Positions 5,611 through 12,733 of a DNA stretch of 13,504 nt are shown here, one piece after another. Position numbers and translations under genes: made by a program. The number at the start of each line of letters is the position of its first letter. Positions within the stretch are counted from its first letter, which is position 1. The notes below the pieces were generated by a model. The model was not told where the DNA came from and searched no databases. It worked only from the letters and a program-made list of their open reading frames with translations. The stretch is from assembly GCA_028821815.1 (NCBI GenBank), contig JAPKEY010000021.1:1-13504 (forward strand). Direction: 5' to 3'. The stretch comes from Candidatus Poseidoniales archaeon (GTDB lineage: Archaea; Thermoplasmatota; Poseidoniia; Poseidoniales; Thalassarchaeaceae).

Positions 5611-6951
5611 ATGCGCGTCCTCGCTGTGCTCGTCATGTTACTTACCGCGTCAGCGGCTCCAGTAGCCAGTGCACAGCAGCCCGACATTATCCAGGAACAT
5701 TGGTATCACTCCTATGCAACACTTACAGTCGATGTCAATGCCTGGGCGGACGATTACCCCGAAATTGTTGATTTGATTAGTGCTGGAAACACAGAACTAG
5801 GACGGGAACTATGGCTTGTTCGGTTGTCAGATTGGAGTGTTGAAACGAAACCTGATGGGGCACAGAAAGAGATTGTTTACATCGATGGTGGGCACCATGG
5901 AAATGAACACTTGGGAACTGAATTGGCTTTCTTAACAGCTGAGTATTACATCGAAGGCTGGGCTGCTGGAGATCAGGAAGCCATTGATGTTCTAACGACA
6001 ACCGAATTACACATCCTCATCATGCTCAATGCAGATGGTAACGATTTAGACACACGCTGGAATTTCAATCAAGTAGATTTGAATCGAAATTATGACCATT
6101 ATTGGAATAACTGTCCACCCAATAACCCGACTCAGCCGGGCAGTGGTCCGTTCAGCGAATCTGAAACACTTGCAAATTCGATTTACATGAACACGGCCGT
6201 TCAGGATGCAGATCTGTATGTTACGATGCATACTGGTGTTTGGATTATGCTGTATCCCTGGGGGAGATGGCCAGAACAACCTTCAGATTGGGAGTTGTTT
6301 CATTTCATCAGAGATGATGTACATGAAAATGTCTCAGACATCCCGATTCAAAATGCAAATCAGGGCTTATACCCAAATTGTGGAACCAGTAGAGATTATG
6401 GATATGGAGTGATGGGATTCCCTACATTCACATTCGAAACGGATGATGAGCAATGGGCATTAGGTACTGCTGAGCCATTATCAAGCCGCCTCGGTGAAGA
6501 ATTGGATGTGATGCAATATCTGATTAGCAACATTTGGTATTGGAGAGCCCGCCTATCGGTCACATCGTTTGATTTCGATGGCGATTCGATTGACCTGGAA
6601 GTCAAAAATTTGGGTCGAGCAACCACCGAAAATGCAACTGTTCGATACATCGATGAGGGTGAAGTCATGTGGGCCTCCGAGTTGTTCAGCGTCAATGCAA
6701 CCAATAGTACTCAAGCCAATCTTGATGCCTCAAATTTAACCTTGTCAAAGTCAGGTCATTTCGAATTGTATTACCAAAAGCGAGTCATTGATTCAAGTCT
6801 CTGGGTTAATGAAACAATTCCAGAAGAGTTGATCGAAATATCAGATGGTGAGGATACAGGGTGGCTCCCCTTTGCATCACCAATGTGGGCGATTTTAGCC
6901 ATCGGATTGGCCGGTTTGAAAAGAAATGAGCATTTTCAAGACATATTCTAA
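5611..6951 (+). CDS. Secreted M14-family zinc carboxypeptidase with C-terminal membrane anchor
   Basis: This 446-residue protein starts with a signal peptide (VLAVLVMLLTASAAPVASA, about 1-21). The M14 metallocarboxypeptidase domain (about 28-310) has all the expected residues: zinc ligands His96 and Glu99 in GGHHGNEH and His207 in VTMHTG, the substrate-binding LNRN with Arg159, the LNADG motif (139-143), GPFSESET (179-186), and the catalytic Glu276 in FTFET. It should remove C-terminal residues from peptides outside the cell. Residues about 313-410 look like a beta-rich CARDB-type domain with several N-x-S/T sequons. A short hydrophobic segment at 422-435 (ASPMWAILAIGLAGL), followed by Lys-Arg and ending 11 residues later, resembles an archaeal C-terminal anchor or sorting signal. 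The ATG is directly preceded by a hairpin and no clear Shine-Dalgarno site is seen. Peptidase call firm; specificity not determined. Confidence 0.88.
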   Translation: MRVLAVLVMLLTASAAPVASAQQPDIIQEHWYHSYATLTVDVNAWADDYPEIVDLISAGNTELGRELWLVRLSDWSVETKPDGAQKEIVYIDGGHHGNEHLGTELAFLTAEYYIEGWAAGDQEAIDVLTTTELHILIMLNADGNDLDTRWNFNQVDLNRNYDHYWNNCPPNNPTQPGSGPFSESETLANSIYMNTAVQDADLYVTMHTGVWIMLYPWGRWPEQPSDWELFHFIRDDVHENVSDIPIQNANQGLYPNCGTSRDYGYGVMGFPTFTFETDDEQWALGTAEPLSSRLGEELDVMQYLISNIWYWRARLSVTSFDFDGDSIDLEVKNLGRATTENATVRYIDEGEVMWASELFSVNATNSTQANLDASNLTLSKSGHFELYYQKRVIDSSLWVNETIPEELIEISDGEDTGWLPFASPMWAILAIGLAGLKRNEHFQDIF

Positions 6952-6982
6952 CCTTTTAATGCATAGGTGTGTGCTTAAAAGG
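6952..6982. promoter_or_regulatory. Inverted repeat between carboxypeptidase and aminopeptidase genes
   Basis: CCTTTTAA at 6952-6959 is matched perfectly by TTAAAAGG at 6975-6982, with a 15-base spacer. It begins one base after the carboxypeptidase stop. No T-tract follows, so it is not a classic intrinsic terminator. It lies just upstream of a TATA-like element, so it could be an operator for the aminopeptidase gene or an end-of-transcript hairpin. Confidence 0.5.
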
Positions 6983-6985
6983 TGA

Positions 6986-6995
6986 TTATTAAATA
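6986..6995 (+). promoter_or_regulatory. Candidate TATA box for leucyl aminopeptidase
   Basis: TTATTAAATA is the most TATA-like stretch in the gap. Using the archaeal rule of transcription starting about 25 bases downstream, the transcript would begin around 7015, giving a short or no leader before the GTG at 7026. This is inferred from spacing only. Confidence 0.45.
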
Positions 6996-7025
6996 CAATC
7001 CTTTGTATATCGGGAGCGAATCGGC

Positions 7026-8519
7026 GTGTTCAGTGATTCTATGGAAGCAAGCGTAAGCGAATTTGACAGTGTTGATGATATTCTGATTTTACCTCTATTT
7101 GAGGGTGTGGAACGGGCACCGAACAATGCTCTAGCCGGTCTTTCTCGAACACAACGCAGTCTCGTGAATGAAGCTCTCGCAAGTGATAGCTTCACGGGTA
7201 AGGCAGGTAAGCGCCTGAGTGTATGGACAGCTGGATGTCAAGTTGTGCTGGTAGGTATGGGGTCCGATCCCAAAGACAAGGCATGCCGAGATGCCGGTGC
7301 TAAGACACTGGCTTCCCTTTCCAAAGTTCATGGAACCGATTTGACGATTCGATTTACGAGTGGTTGGTCGACTCCAAAAATGGCTCTCTTTACAGAGGGT
7401 ATGATTCTACGAGATTATTCATTTGATAAATATCAGCAAAAGGAAGAGGATGATATCCAGGACGATTGGAGTTTGATTTGTCAGGCCAGCGCACGGCACC
7501 AATCCGACCTATCTGCAACCGTTGCCAAATCTGCAGCCGTTGCCACAGGTGTCCATATCGCGCGCGAACTTGGTAATGAACCTGCTAACGTGATGTATCC
7601 TGAAGAATACGCTCGCCGTGCAATGGAATGGGCAAAGGGCAAGTCCAATGTCGAAGTCGAAGTGTGGGATTACGACCGTCTACAGAAGGAAGGAATGCAT
7701 GGCGTAATCGCCGTTGGAAAGGGTAGTGATCGCAAACCTTGCATGGTATTCTTCCGCCTCAATCCAACAGCTCAGAAGAACCAACAAGTGCCCTGCATTG
7801 TTGGCAAAGGTATCACATTTGATACCGGTGGAATTTCCATCAAGCCATCTGCAGGTATGGAGGATATGAAATTCGATATGCATGGATCAGCAACCGTCTT
7901 TGGATTGTTTGTGGCTCTACAGGCAAGTGGACACAAAGGCCGCGTGAACGGAATCACATGCATGGCAGAAAACATGCCAAGCGCAGGAGCATACCGACCT
8001 GGTGATATTATCGACACATATTCTGGAAAAACAATTGAGGTTCTCAATACTGATGCTGAGGGACGAAATGTGCTCGCTGATGGCCTTTGGAAGGCCGCAG
8101 AACTCAACCCCTCCTACATTGTCGACCTTGCGACCCTGACCGGTGCATGTGTTGTAGCATTAGGGCATGAAGCTAGTGGCCTTTGGTCGAATGATGACGT
8201 GTTGTCAGCACGAATTCATGCTGCTGGAAATGCTGAAGATGAGATTGCTTGGCCAATGCCTTTGCTACCTGCCTTTGAGAAGGAAATGACTGGCTCAAAA
8301 GTGGCGGATGTTCAAAACTTGGGCAAGGGCCGATGGGGTGGTGCCTGTACTGCAGCTGGCTTCCTCAAACAGTTTGTACAAGAGAGAAATGGAGAACAGA
8401 TTCCATGGGCTCATCTCGACATAGCAGGAACCGCATGGGGCGCCTCAACAAATGCCATGGTTGCCAATGGGGCAACCGGCATCCACGTTCGAACACTACA
8501 TCGACTGATTACAGAGTAA
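7026..8519 (+). CDS. pepA: Leucyl aminopeptidase (M17 family)
   Basis: This 497-residue cytosolic enzyme removes N-terminal residues from peptides using two metal ions. The C-terminal catalytic domain carries every expected residue in register with E. coli PepA (nine positions earlier): Lys261 and Asp266 in GKGITFDTGG, Lys273, Asp284 in KFDMHGSA, and NTDAEGR with Asp343, Glu345 and Arg347. The N-terminal macro-like domain (about 18-150) is more divergent, as usual. The start is taken as GTG 7026, with GGGAG at 7012-7016 nine bases upstream; ATG 7041 is an alternative. The stop codon abuts the stop of the convergent dnaK gene with no base between. With the secreted carboxypeptidase just upstream it would finish off imported peptides; a shared promoter is unlikely given the inverted repeat and TATA-like element in the gap. 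Confidence 0.93.
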   Translation: MFSDSMEASVSEFDSVDDILILPLFEGVERAPNNALAGLSRTQRSLVNEALASDSFTGKAGKRLSVWTAGCQVVLVGMGSDPKDKACRDAGAKTLASLSKVHGTDLTIRFTSGWSTPKMALFTEGMILRDYSFDKYQQKEEDDIQDDWSLICQASARHQSDLSATVAKSAAVATGVHIARELGNEPANVMYPEEYARRAMEWAKGKSNVEVEVWDYDRLQKEGMHGVIAVGKGSDRKPCMVFFRLNPTAQKNQQVPCIVGKGITFDTGGISIKPSAGMEDMKFDMHGSATVFGLFVALQASGHKGRVNGITCMAENMPSAGAYRPGDIIDTYSGKTIEVLNTDAEGRNVLADGLWKAAELNPSYIVDLATLTGACVVALGHEASGLWSNDDVLSARIHAAGNAEDEIAWPMPLLPAFEKEMTGSKVADVQNLGKGRWGGACTAAGFLKQFVQERNGEQIPWAHLDIAGTAWGASTNAMVANGATGIHVRTLHRLITE

Positions 8520-10409
8520 TCATTCATCGTTGTCTTCATCGACAACTTCGAAATCTGCATCGACAACATCATCGGCACCATCCATGCCAGTATGATCTCC
8601 ACCCTCTTCGTCTGCCATGTTTGCAGCCGCAGCTTCGTACAACTTGGCAGAGATACCGTGCATTGCTTCTTCCAATTCTTGAACCTTGGCTTGAATGGTA
8701 TTCTCATCGAGATCATCATCCGATACTGGACCTTCATCTGTTCGAATCATAGCCTCCAGTTCGATGAGTTTTTCCTCAACTGCTGAGGTGTCTTCCCCCT
8801 CGAGTTTGTCGCCTGCTTCTTTCAGTGTGCGTCGTGTTTGATACACAATATTGTCCGCAGTATTACGCAATTCAACCTTCTTCTGGCGTTCCTCATCCTC
8901 AGCAGCAAATTGCTCCGCCTCCGAAATCTTCTGTTGAATATCATCCTCTGAAAGACTGGTTGCACTCTCGATTCGAATCGATTGTTCCTTACCTGTGCCC
9001 ATATCTTTGGCAGACACGCTGACAATACCGTTGGCATCGATATCGAAGGTAACTTCGACCTTCGGAATACCACGAGGCGCCTGAGGGATACCCTCTAGGA
9101 AGAACTTGCCCAGTGTGACATTGTCTTTGGCGAATTTTCGCTCACCCTGCAGCACGTGAACTTCAACTGCTGGTTGATTATCAGCTGCAGTACTGAAAAC
9201 TTCAGAGCGACGTGTTGGGATGGTCGTGTTTCGTTCAATCATTGGAGTTGAAACGCCACCTAGTGTCTCGATTCCGAGACTGAGCGGTGTCACATCGAGG
9301 AGAAGGACATCCGTCACACCCTCGTCGCCAACAATGATGCCAGCCTGAAGCGCCGCACCCATAGCGACCGCTTCATCAGGATTGATTCCCTTGAAGGGCG
9401 ATTTTCCAGTTTCCTTCTCAATGGCTGCTTGTACAGCCGGGATTCGTGTGCTACCACCAACAAGGAGAATTTTGTCAATATCTCCTGATTTTACACCGGC
9501 ATCTTTCATTGCACGTTGTGTTGGTTTCATCGTTGCCTCAACAAGATCGGCGGTGAGGTCATCAAATTGAGCGCGGGATAAATTTAGATCCAAGTGCTCA
9601 GGATTACCGTCTTTCATAGTGATGAATGGTAAATTGATGTGACTGGTTTTGGTTCCTGATAGCTCAATCTTTGCCTTTTCAGCGGCCTCTTTGAGGCGAC
9701 TCATCGCTTGCCCGTCACCGGAAAGATCGATACCACTGCTCTTCTTGAATTCAGATACACACCAGTGAATCACGCGTTCATCAAAATCATCACCACCAAG
9801 GCGATTGTTACCTGCGGTTGCTTTGACTTCGATTTGCGGCTGCCCGTCGACTTGATAAATTTCCAGAATGGATATATCGAAAGTCCCGCCACCCAAATCG
9901 AAGACAAGAATGGTTTGGTCGTCTTCCTTGTCTACACCATATGCCAGTGCGGCTGCAGTTGGTTCGTTAATAATTCTCAAAACTTCAAGCCCAGCGATTC
10001 GACCTGCATCCTTGGTAGCCTTCCGTTGTGCATCTGTAAAGTAAGCTGGACAGGTGACAACCGCTTGCTTAACCTCTTGACCAAGGTAAGCTTCAGCATC
10101 AGCCTTCAACTTTTGTAGAATGAATGCAGAAATCTCCTGGGGTGTGTACTGATTCTCATCGATTCCTTCCTTCCAATCGGTTCCCATCTCACGCTTCACA
10201 GAGAGGAAAGTTCGCTCGTTGTTGGTGACAGCTTGGCGCTTGGCGGTCACTCCGACCAAGCGCTCACCATCTTTGGCAAAAGCCACAACACTCGGTGTCG
10301 TTCGAGCGCCTTCGGCATTCGAAATAACGACGGCTTCGCCGCCTTCAATGGTTGCCACACAACTGTTTGTCGTTCCTAGATCAATTCCGATTACGGGTGT
10401 TTTTGCCAT
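8520..10409 (-). CDS. dnaK: Hsp70 chaperone DnaK
   Basis: This 629-residue ATP-dependent chaperone holds and refolds unfolded polypeptides. The nucleotide-binding domain shows GIDLGTTNS at the start, INEPTAAALAYG, DLGGGTFDISIL and VGGSTRIPAVQ. The linker is DVLLLDVTPLSLGIETLGG, and the substrate-binding domain has VLQGER, PPAPRG-like QAPRGIP and FDIDANGIVSVSAKD, ending in a helical lid and an acidic tail (VVDADFEVV). The N-terminal domain lacks the roughly 25-residue insertion of proteobacterial DnaK and closely resembles Gram-positive sequences (MGTDWK, YTPQEISA), which fits bacterial ancestry by transfer. The start is set at 10409 (MAKTPVIGID) by a strong GGAGG eight bases upstream; an in-frame ATG at 10451 only extends into the upstream gene. 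The gene follows the Hsp20-like gene by 1 base. No grpE or dnaJ is present in this window. Confidence 0.97.
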   Translation of the reverse strand: MAKTPVIGIDLGTTNSCVATIEGGEAVVISNAEGARTTPSVVAFAKDGERLVGVTAKRQAVTNNERTFLSVKREMGTDWKEGIDENQYTPQEISAFILQKLKADAEAYLGQEVKQAVVTCPAYFTDAQRKATKDAGRIAGLEVLRIINEPTAAALAYGVDKEDDQTILVFDLGGGTFDISILEIYQVDGQPQIEVKATAGNNRLGGDDFDERVIHWCVSEFKKSSGIDLSGDGQAMSRLKEAAEKAKIELSGTKTSHINLPFITMKDGNPEHLDLNLSRAQFDDLTADLVEATMKPTQRAMKDAGVKSGDIDKILLVGGSTRIPAVQAAIEKETGKSPFKGINPDEAVAMGAALQAGIIVGDEGVTDVLLLDVTPLSLGIETLGGVSTPMIERNTTIPTRRSEVFSTAADNQPAVEVHVLQGERKFAKDNVTLGKFFLEGIPQAPRGIPKVEVTFDIDANGIVSVSAKDMGTGKEQSIRIESATSLSEDDIQQKISEAEQFAAEDEERQKKVELRNTADNIVYQTRRTLKEAGDKLEGEDTSAVEEKLIELEAMIRTDEGPVSDDDLDENTIQAKVQELEEAMHGISAKLYEAAAANMADEEGGDHTGMDGADDVVDADFEVVDEDNDE

Positions 10410-10410
10410 T

Positions 10411-11046
10411 TCATTGTCCTCCTTCAGGGGTTGCAGTTTCAGTATCATCACGCAAGGTGAGGGTAATATCGAGAATACCGTTGTTCAGTTCCCAAGCGTC
10501 AACGCTTTCAGCAGCTTTGGGTAACTCAAAACGCTGTAATGGTCGCATCTGGGTGGTTCGCATCAATTGCAGAGTTGAGCCACCACCTGTGAGATTCAAC
10601 TCAAGTTCAGAATCATCTAACTCATCGTGACGGGAAATGTCGATTGTGATATTCATCGAGCTGCCATCAACATAGATATCAGCGATTGGAACCTGCTTGA
10701 TTGAATCATCTTCGGTATCTTCAACTTCACTGACTTCAACAACAGCGGGTTCGGGCACATTTTCCCCCCCCATCTTGACATCAACACCCATCTTTGAGAA
10801 GATTTCGCTGAGGTCAGGCATATCACCCTTACCAAGCATATCTTCGAGGTTGCCTAAATCACCTTGGAGATTAATTTTGAAATCACCGTAACGAATCTTT
10901 TCAGGATCTATTCCCAGATTCTCAAATTGTGATTGGATTTGATTCATCATCCGGGCTAAGTAAGATTCATCGACATCGAGTCCCATCTGGCGAAACATCT
11001 CCAACATTTGCTTCAAAATTTGGTCTTCCCATTCGTCTCGTTCCAT
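10411..11046 (-). CDS. Hsp20 / alpha-crystallin-like protein in operon with dnaK
   Basis: This 211-residue protein has an N-terminal helical, Met-rich region (1-50), an acidic middle (about 95-115) and a C-terminal domain (about 119-198) that reads like an alpha-crystallin domain: IADIYVDGSSMNITIDIS, a central strand pair, RFELP (172-176) and NNGILDITL (188-196), matching the family's ELP and NGVLxIxL pattern. The typical C-terminal I-x-I motif is not seen. Such proteins hold unfolding clients for Hsp70; GvpH-type gas-vesicle proteins share the fold, but no gas-vesicle genes are near. The stop is 1 base before the dnaK ATG, so the two are co-expressed. The start is supported by GGGGTGA at 11051-11057. 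A G8 run on the coding strand (10764-10771, codons 92-95) is a possible slippage site. Family call is by pattern, moderately sure. Confidence 0.75.
   Translation of the reverse strand: MERDEWEDQILKQMLEMFRQMGLDVDESYLARMMNQIQSQFENLGIDPEKIRYGDFKINLQGDLGNLEDMLGKGDMPDLSEIFSKMGVDVKMGGENVPEPAVVEVSEVEDTEDDSIKQVPIADIYVDGSSMNITIDISRHDELDDSELELNLTGGGSTLQLMRTTQMRPLQRFELPKAAESVDAWELNNGILDITLTLRDDTETATPEGGQ
10418..10424 (-). promoter_or_regulatory. Shine-Dalgarno site (AAGGAGG) for dnaK
   Basis: On the minus strand AAGGAGG lies about 8 bases before the ATG at 10409, formed by the last Glu-Gly-Gly codons of the Hsp20-like gene. It decides the dnaK start and indicates coupled translation of the pair. Confidence 0.75.
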
Positions 11047-11150
11047 TGATTCACCCCACTACTTAACTCTCGGTTGTATAGTGCCACCATCTTGTCCTAT
11101 ATGAAGGATTGGAAGGCGGCGGATTCAAGGCAGGGACATAGGTGGGGCAA
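11047..11150. promoter_or_regulatory. Shared divergent promoter of the chaperone genes
   Basis: About 100 bases separate the leftward hsp20-like/dnaK pair from the rightward thermosome-type gene. GGGGTGA (11051-11057, minus strand) is the ribosome-binding site of the Hsp20-like gene, and GGTGG (11141-11145) precedes the chaperonin ATG. Candidate TATA elements are CTATAT at 11098-11103, which reads TATA-like on both strands and could serve either direction, and ACTATACAA (11074-11082, minus). Coordinated heat or stress control is inferred from the layout; no known operator is recognised. Confidence 0.5.
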
Positions 11151-12731
11151 ATGATGGTACAACAGGATCAAGATCGGGTCCTCCAAGACACCGAGCGTGT
11201 CGAGGGTAGAACTGCATTGCGAAACAACGTCGATGCAGCGATTGCACTGGCTGATGCTGTTCGTAGTACCATGGGTCCAAAAGGGTTAGATAAACTCCTG
11301 TTGGGAGACGATGGAAGTTACTTGGTCACCAATGATGGTGTGACTGTTTTAGAATCCGCAAAGGTGGAGCATGCCACAGCAAAAATGCTGATTTCCACTT
11401 CGCGTGCACAGGATGACGAAGTCCGAGATGGGACCACGTCTACGGTGGTGTTGACCGCGGAATTACTCATCAATGCACTGGAATTGGTTGATAGAGGAGT
11501 ACACCCAACAATCATTGCCAGAGGTTATCGGATGTGTGGGCCTGTTGTTGAACAGACGCTCGACGATATTTCAATCCTAGCAGATGAGGCTACCTCACTT
11601 TCATCAGTGAAAACGAGCCTTGCTGGAAAAGGTGATTCTAGTTTGCAAAATAAACTTGCAGAACTTGCTTTTGCTGCAGCCAGTGTAACCGGTTCGGGGG
11701 AACCAGAACATACCCGAGTGATGACTGAACGGAGCGGTTCAATCAAAGACAGTGAATTGATTCCTGGAATCGTATTGATGAAAGCTCGTGTCCATCGTGA
11801 AATGAATCTCAAACCACAGGCCGGTCGAATTTTGATACTCGACGGTGGTATGGAAAAACGCAAGCCGGAAATTGAGGCTAGTCTGAAAATCACACACACA
11901 GGGGCGATTGAGGCGTTTCACGCGCGTGAGCGCGCGGATTTACAAGCACGAGTCAAATGCCTTTCAGCCGCAAACATTGATTGTTTGGTAGCGAGGGATG
12001 GAATTGAAGAAGAGGCACATGCCATGCTAGCAGCAGCGGGTATTCTGGCTTATCGTCGTGTAGAGCGTCCAGAGATTGAACACCTCTGTCGGGCCACTGG
12101 TGCACGCCCTGTTTTCGATGTTGAAGACATCCGCGATGAGGATGTTGGTCATTTTGCTTCGATTCGTGAAGAGAAATGGCAGGGTGTTGAGCATACTATC
12201 TTTGTAGGGTCACAATCCCAAGGGGTAACTGTGGTAATCCGCGGCTCAACTTCGATGAGATTGGAAGAAGCAGAACGTGCTTTCAACGATGCAATCGGTG
12301 TCGCTTGTCAACTAATTCGAGAACCGCGCCTTTTGCCAGGTGGAGGTGCAACCCAAATTGCACTCGCTCGACGCCTACGTCGTCATGCAGAAACCATCCC
12401 CGGTCGTGAGCAGATGGCGATTGAAGGATTCGCGGCTGCGCTTGAAGCGATCCCACGTATATTGGCTACCAACGCAGGCCTTGACCCGATTGACGAACTC
12501 TTGCGGGTCACTGCTGCTCAAGCAGAATCTGATTCTGCATGGCAGGGCCTTGATGTCAATACGGGTCAAACCGGCGACATGAGAAAAGCCTCGATTGTTG
12601 AGCCAATCAGTGTGACAAGACATGCTATCGCCGGTGCTACAGAGGCTGCGATTTCAGTTCTTAGAATCGATGATGTTCTCTGGGCAAAGCAGGATGCGCA
12701 AGAACCTGATTGGCAAACCGATGAGGATTGA
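11151..12731 (+). CDS. Thermosome-type group II chaperonin subunit, divergent
   Basis: This 526-residue protein is a group II chaperonin subunit, which folds proteins in an ATP-driven double-ring chamber. The equatorial domain shows STMGPKGLDKLL (39-50), VTNDGVTVLE and DGTTSTVVL. The intermediate and apical domains show PGIVLMKARVHREM, RILILDGG and AGILAYRRV. The C-terminal half has ERAFNDAIGVA (Asp380, the hydrolysis aspartate), PGGGATQ (396-402), AGLDPIDELL and AISVLRIDDVL. Three departures stand out: the near-universal GDGTT nucleotide motif is RDGTT (Arg92), GGGAxE is GGGATQ, and the acidic C-terminus (QTDED) lacks the GGM-rich tail common in archaeal thermosomes. It may therefore be a specialised paralogue within a mixed ring. 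Start: ATG 11151 with GGTGG six bases upstream; GTG 11142 and ATG 11154 are alternatives. Confidence 0.9.
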   Translation: MMVQQDQDRVLQDTERVEGRTALRNNVDAAIALADAVRSTMGPKGLDKLLLGDDGSYLVTNDGVTVLESAKVEHATAKMLISTSRAQDDEVRDGTTSTVVLTAELLINALELVDRGVHPTIIARGYRMCGPVVEQTLDDISILADEATSLSSVKTSLAGKGDSSLQNKLAELAFAAASVTGSGEPEHTRVMTERSGSIKDSELIPGIVLMKARVHREMNLKPQAGRILILDGGMEKRKPEIEASLKITHTGAIEAFHARERADLQARVKCLSAANIDCLVARDGIEEEAHAMLAAAGILAYRRVERPEIEHLCRATGARPVFDVEDIRDEDVGHFASIREEKWQGVEHTIFVGSQSQGVTVVIRGSTSMRLEEAERAFNDAIGVACQLIREPRLLPGGGATQIALARRLRRHAETIPGREQMAIEGFAAALEAIPRILATNAGLDPIDELLRVTAAQAESDSAWQGLDVNTGQTGDMRKASIVEPISVTRHAIAGATEAAISVLRIDDVLWAKQDAQEPDWQTDED

Positions 12732-12733
12732 AG

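Noticed and set aside
8333..8752. A 139-codon plus-strand open frame bridging the ends of the aminopeptidase and dnaK genes
   Set aside because: It overlaps two well-supported genes in other frames, is rich in His, Arg and Gln in a low-complexity way, and shows no domain-like pattern.
9708..10118. A 136-codon plus-strand open frame opposite dnaK
   Set aside because: It is wholly antisense to the conserved ATPase domain of dnaK, and its composition reflects that gene's codons.
10410..10451. Fourteen-residue N-terminal extension of DnaK
   Set aside because: MAKTPVIGIDLGTTNS is the normal DnaK N-terminus, and a strong GGAGG stands before that ATG.
11525..11899. A 124-codon minus-strand open frame within the chaperonin gene
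   Set aside because: Antisense shadow of the chaperonin coding sequence, with no start signal and no recognisable motif.
11919..11928. CACGCGCGTG palindrome
   Set aside because: It lies inside conserved chaperonin coding sequence (FHARERAD) and is explained by Arg and Ala codons.
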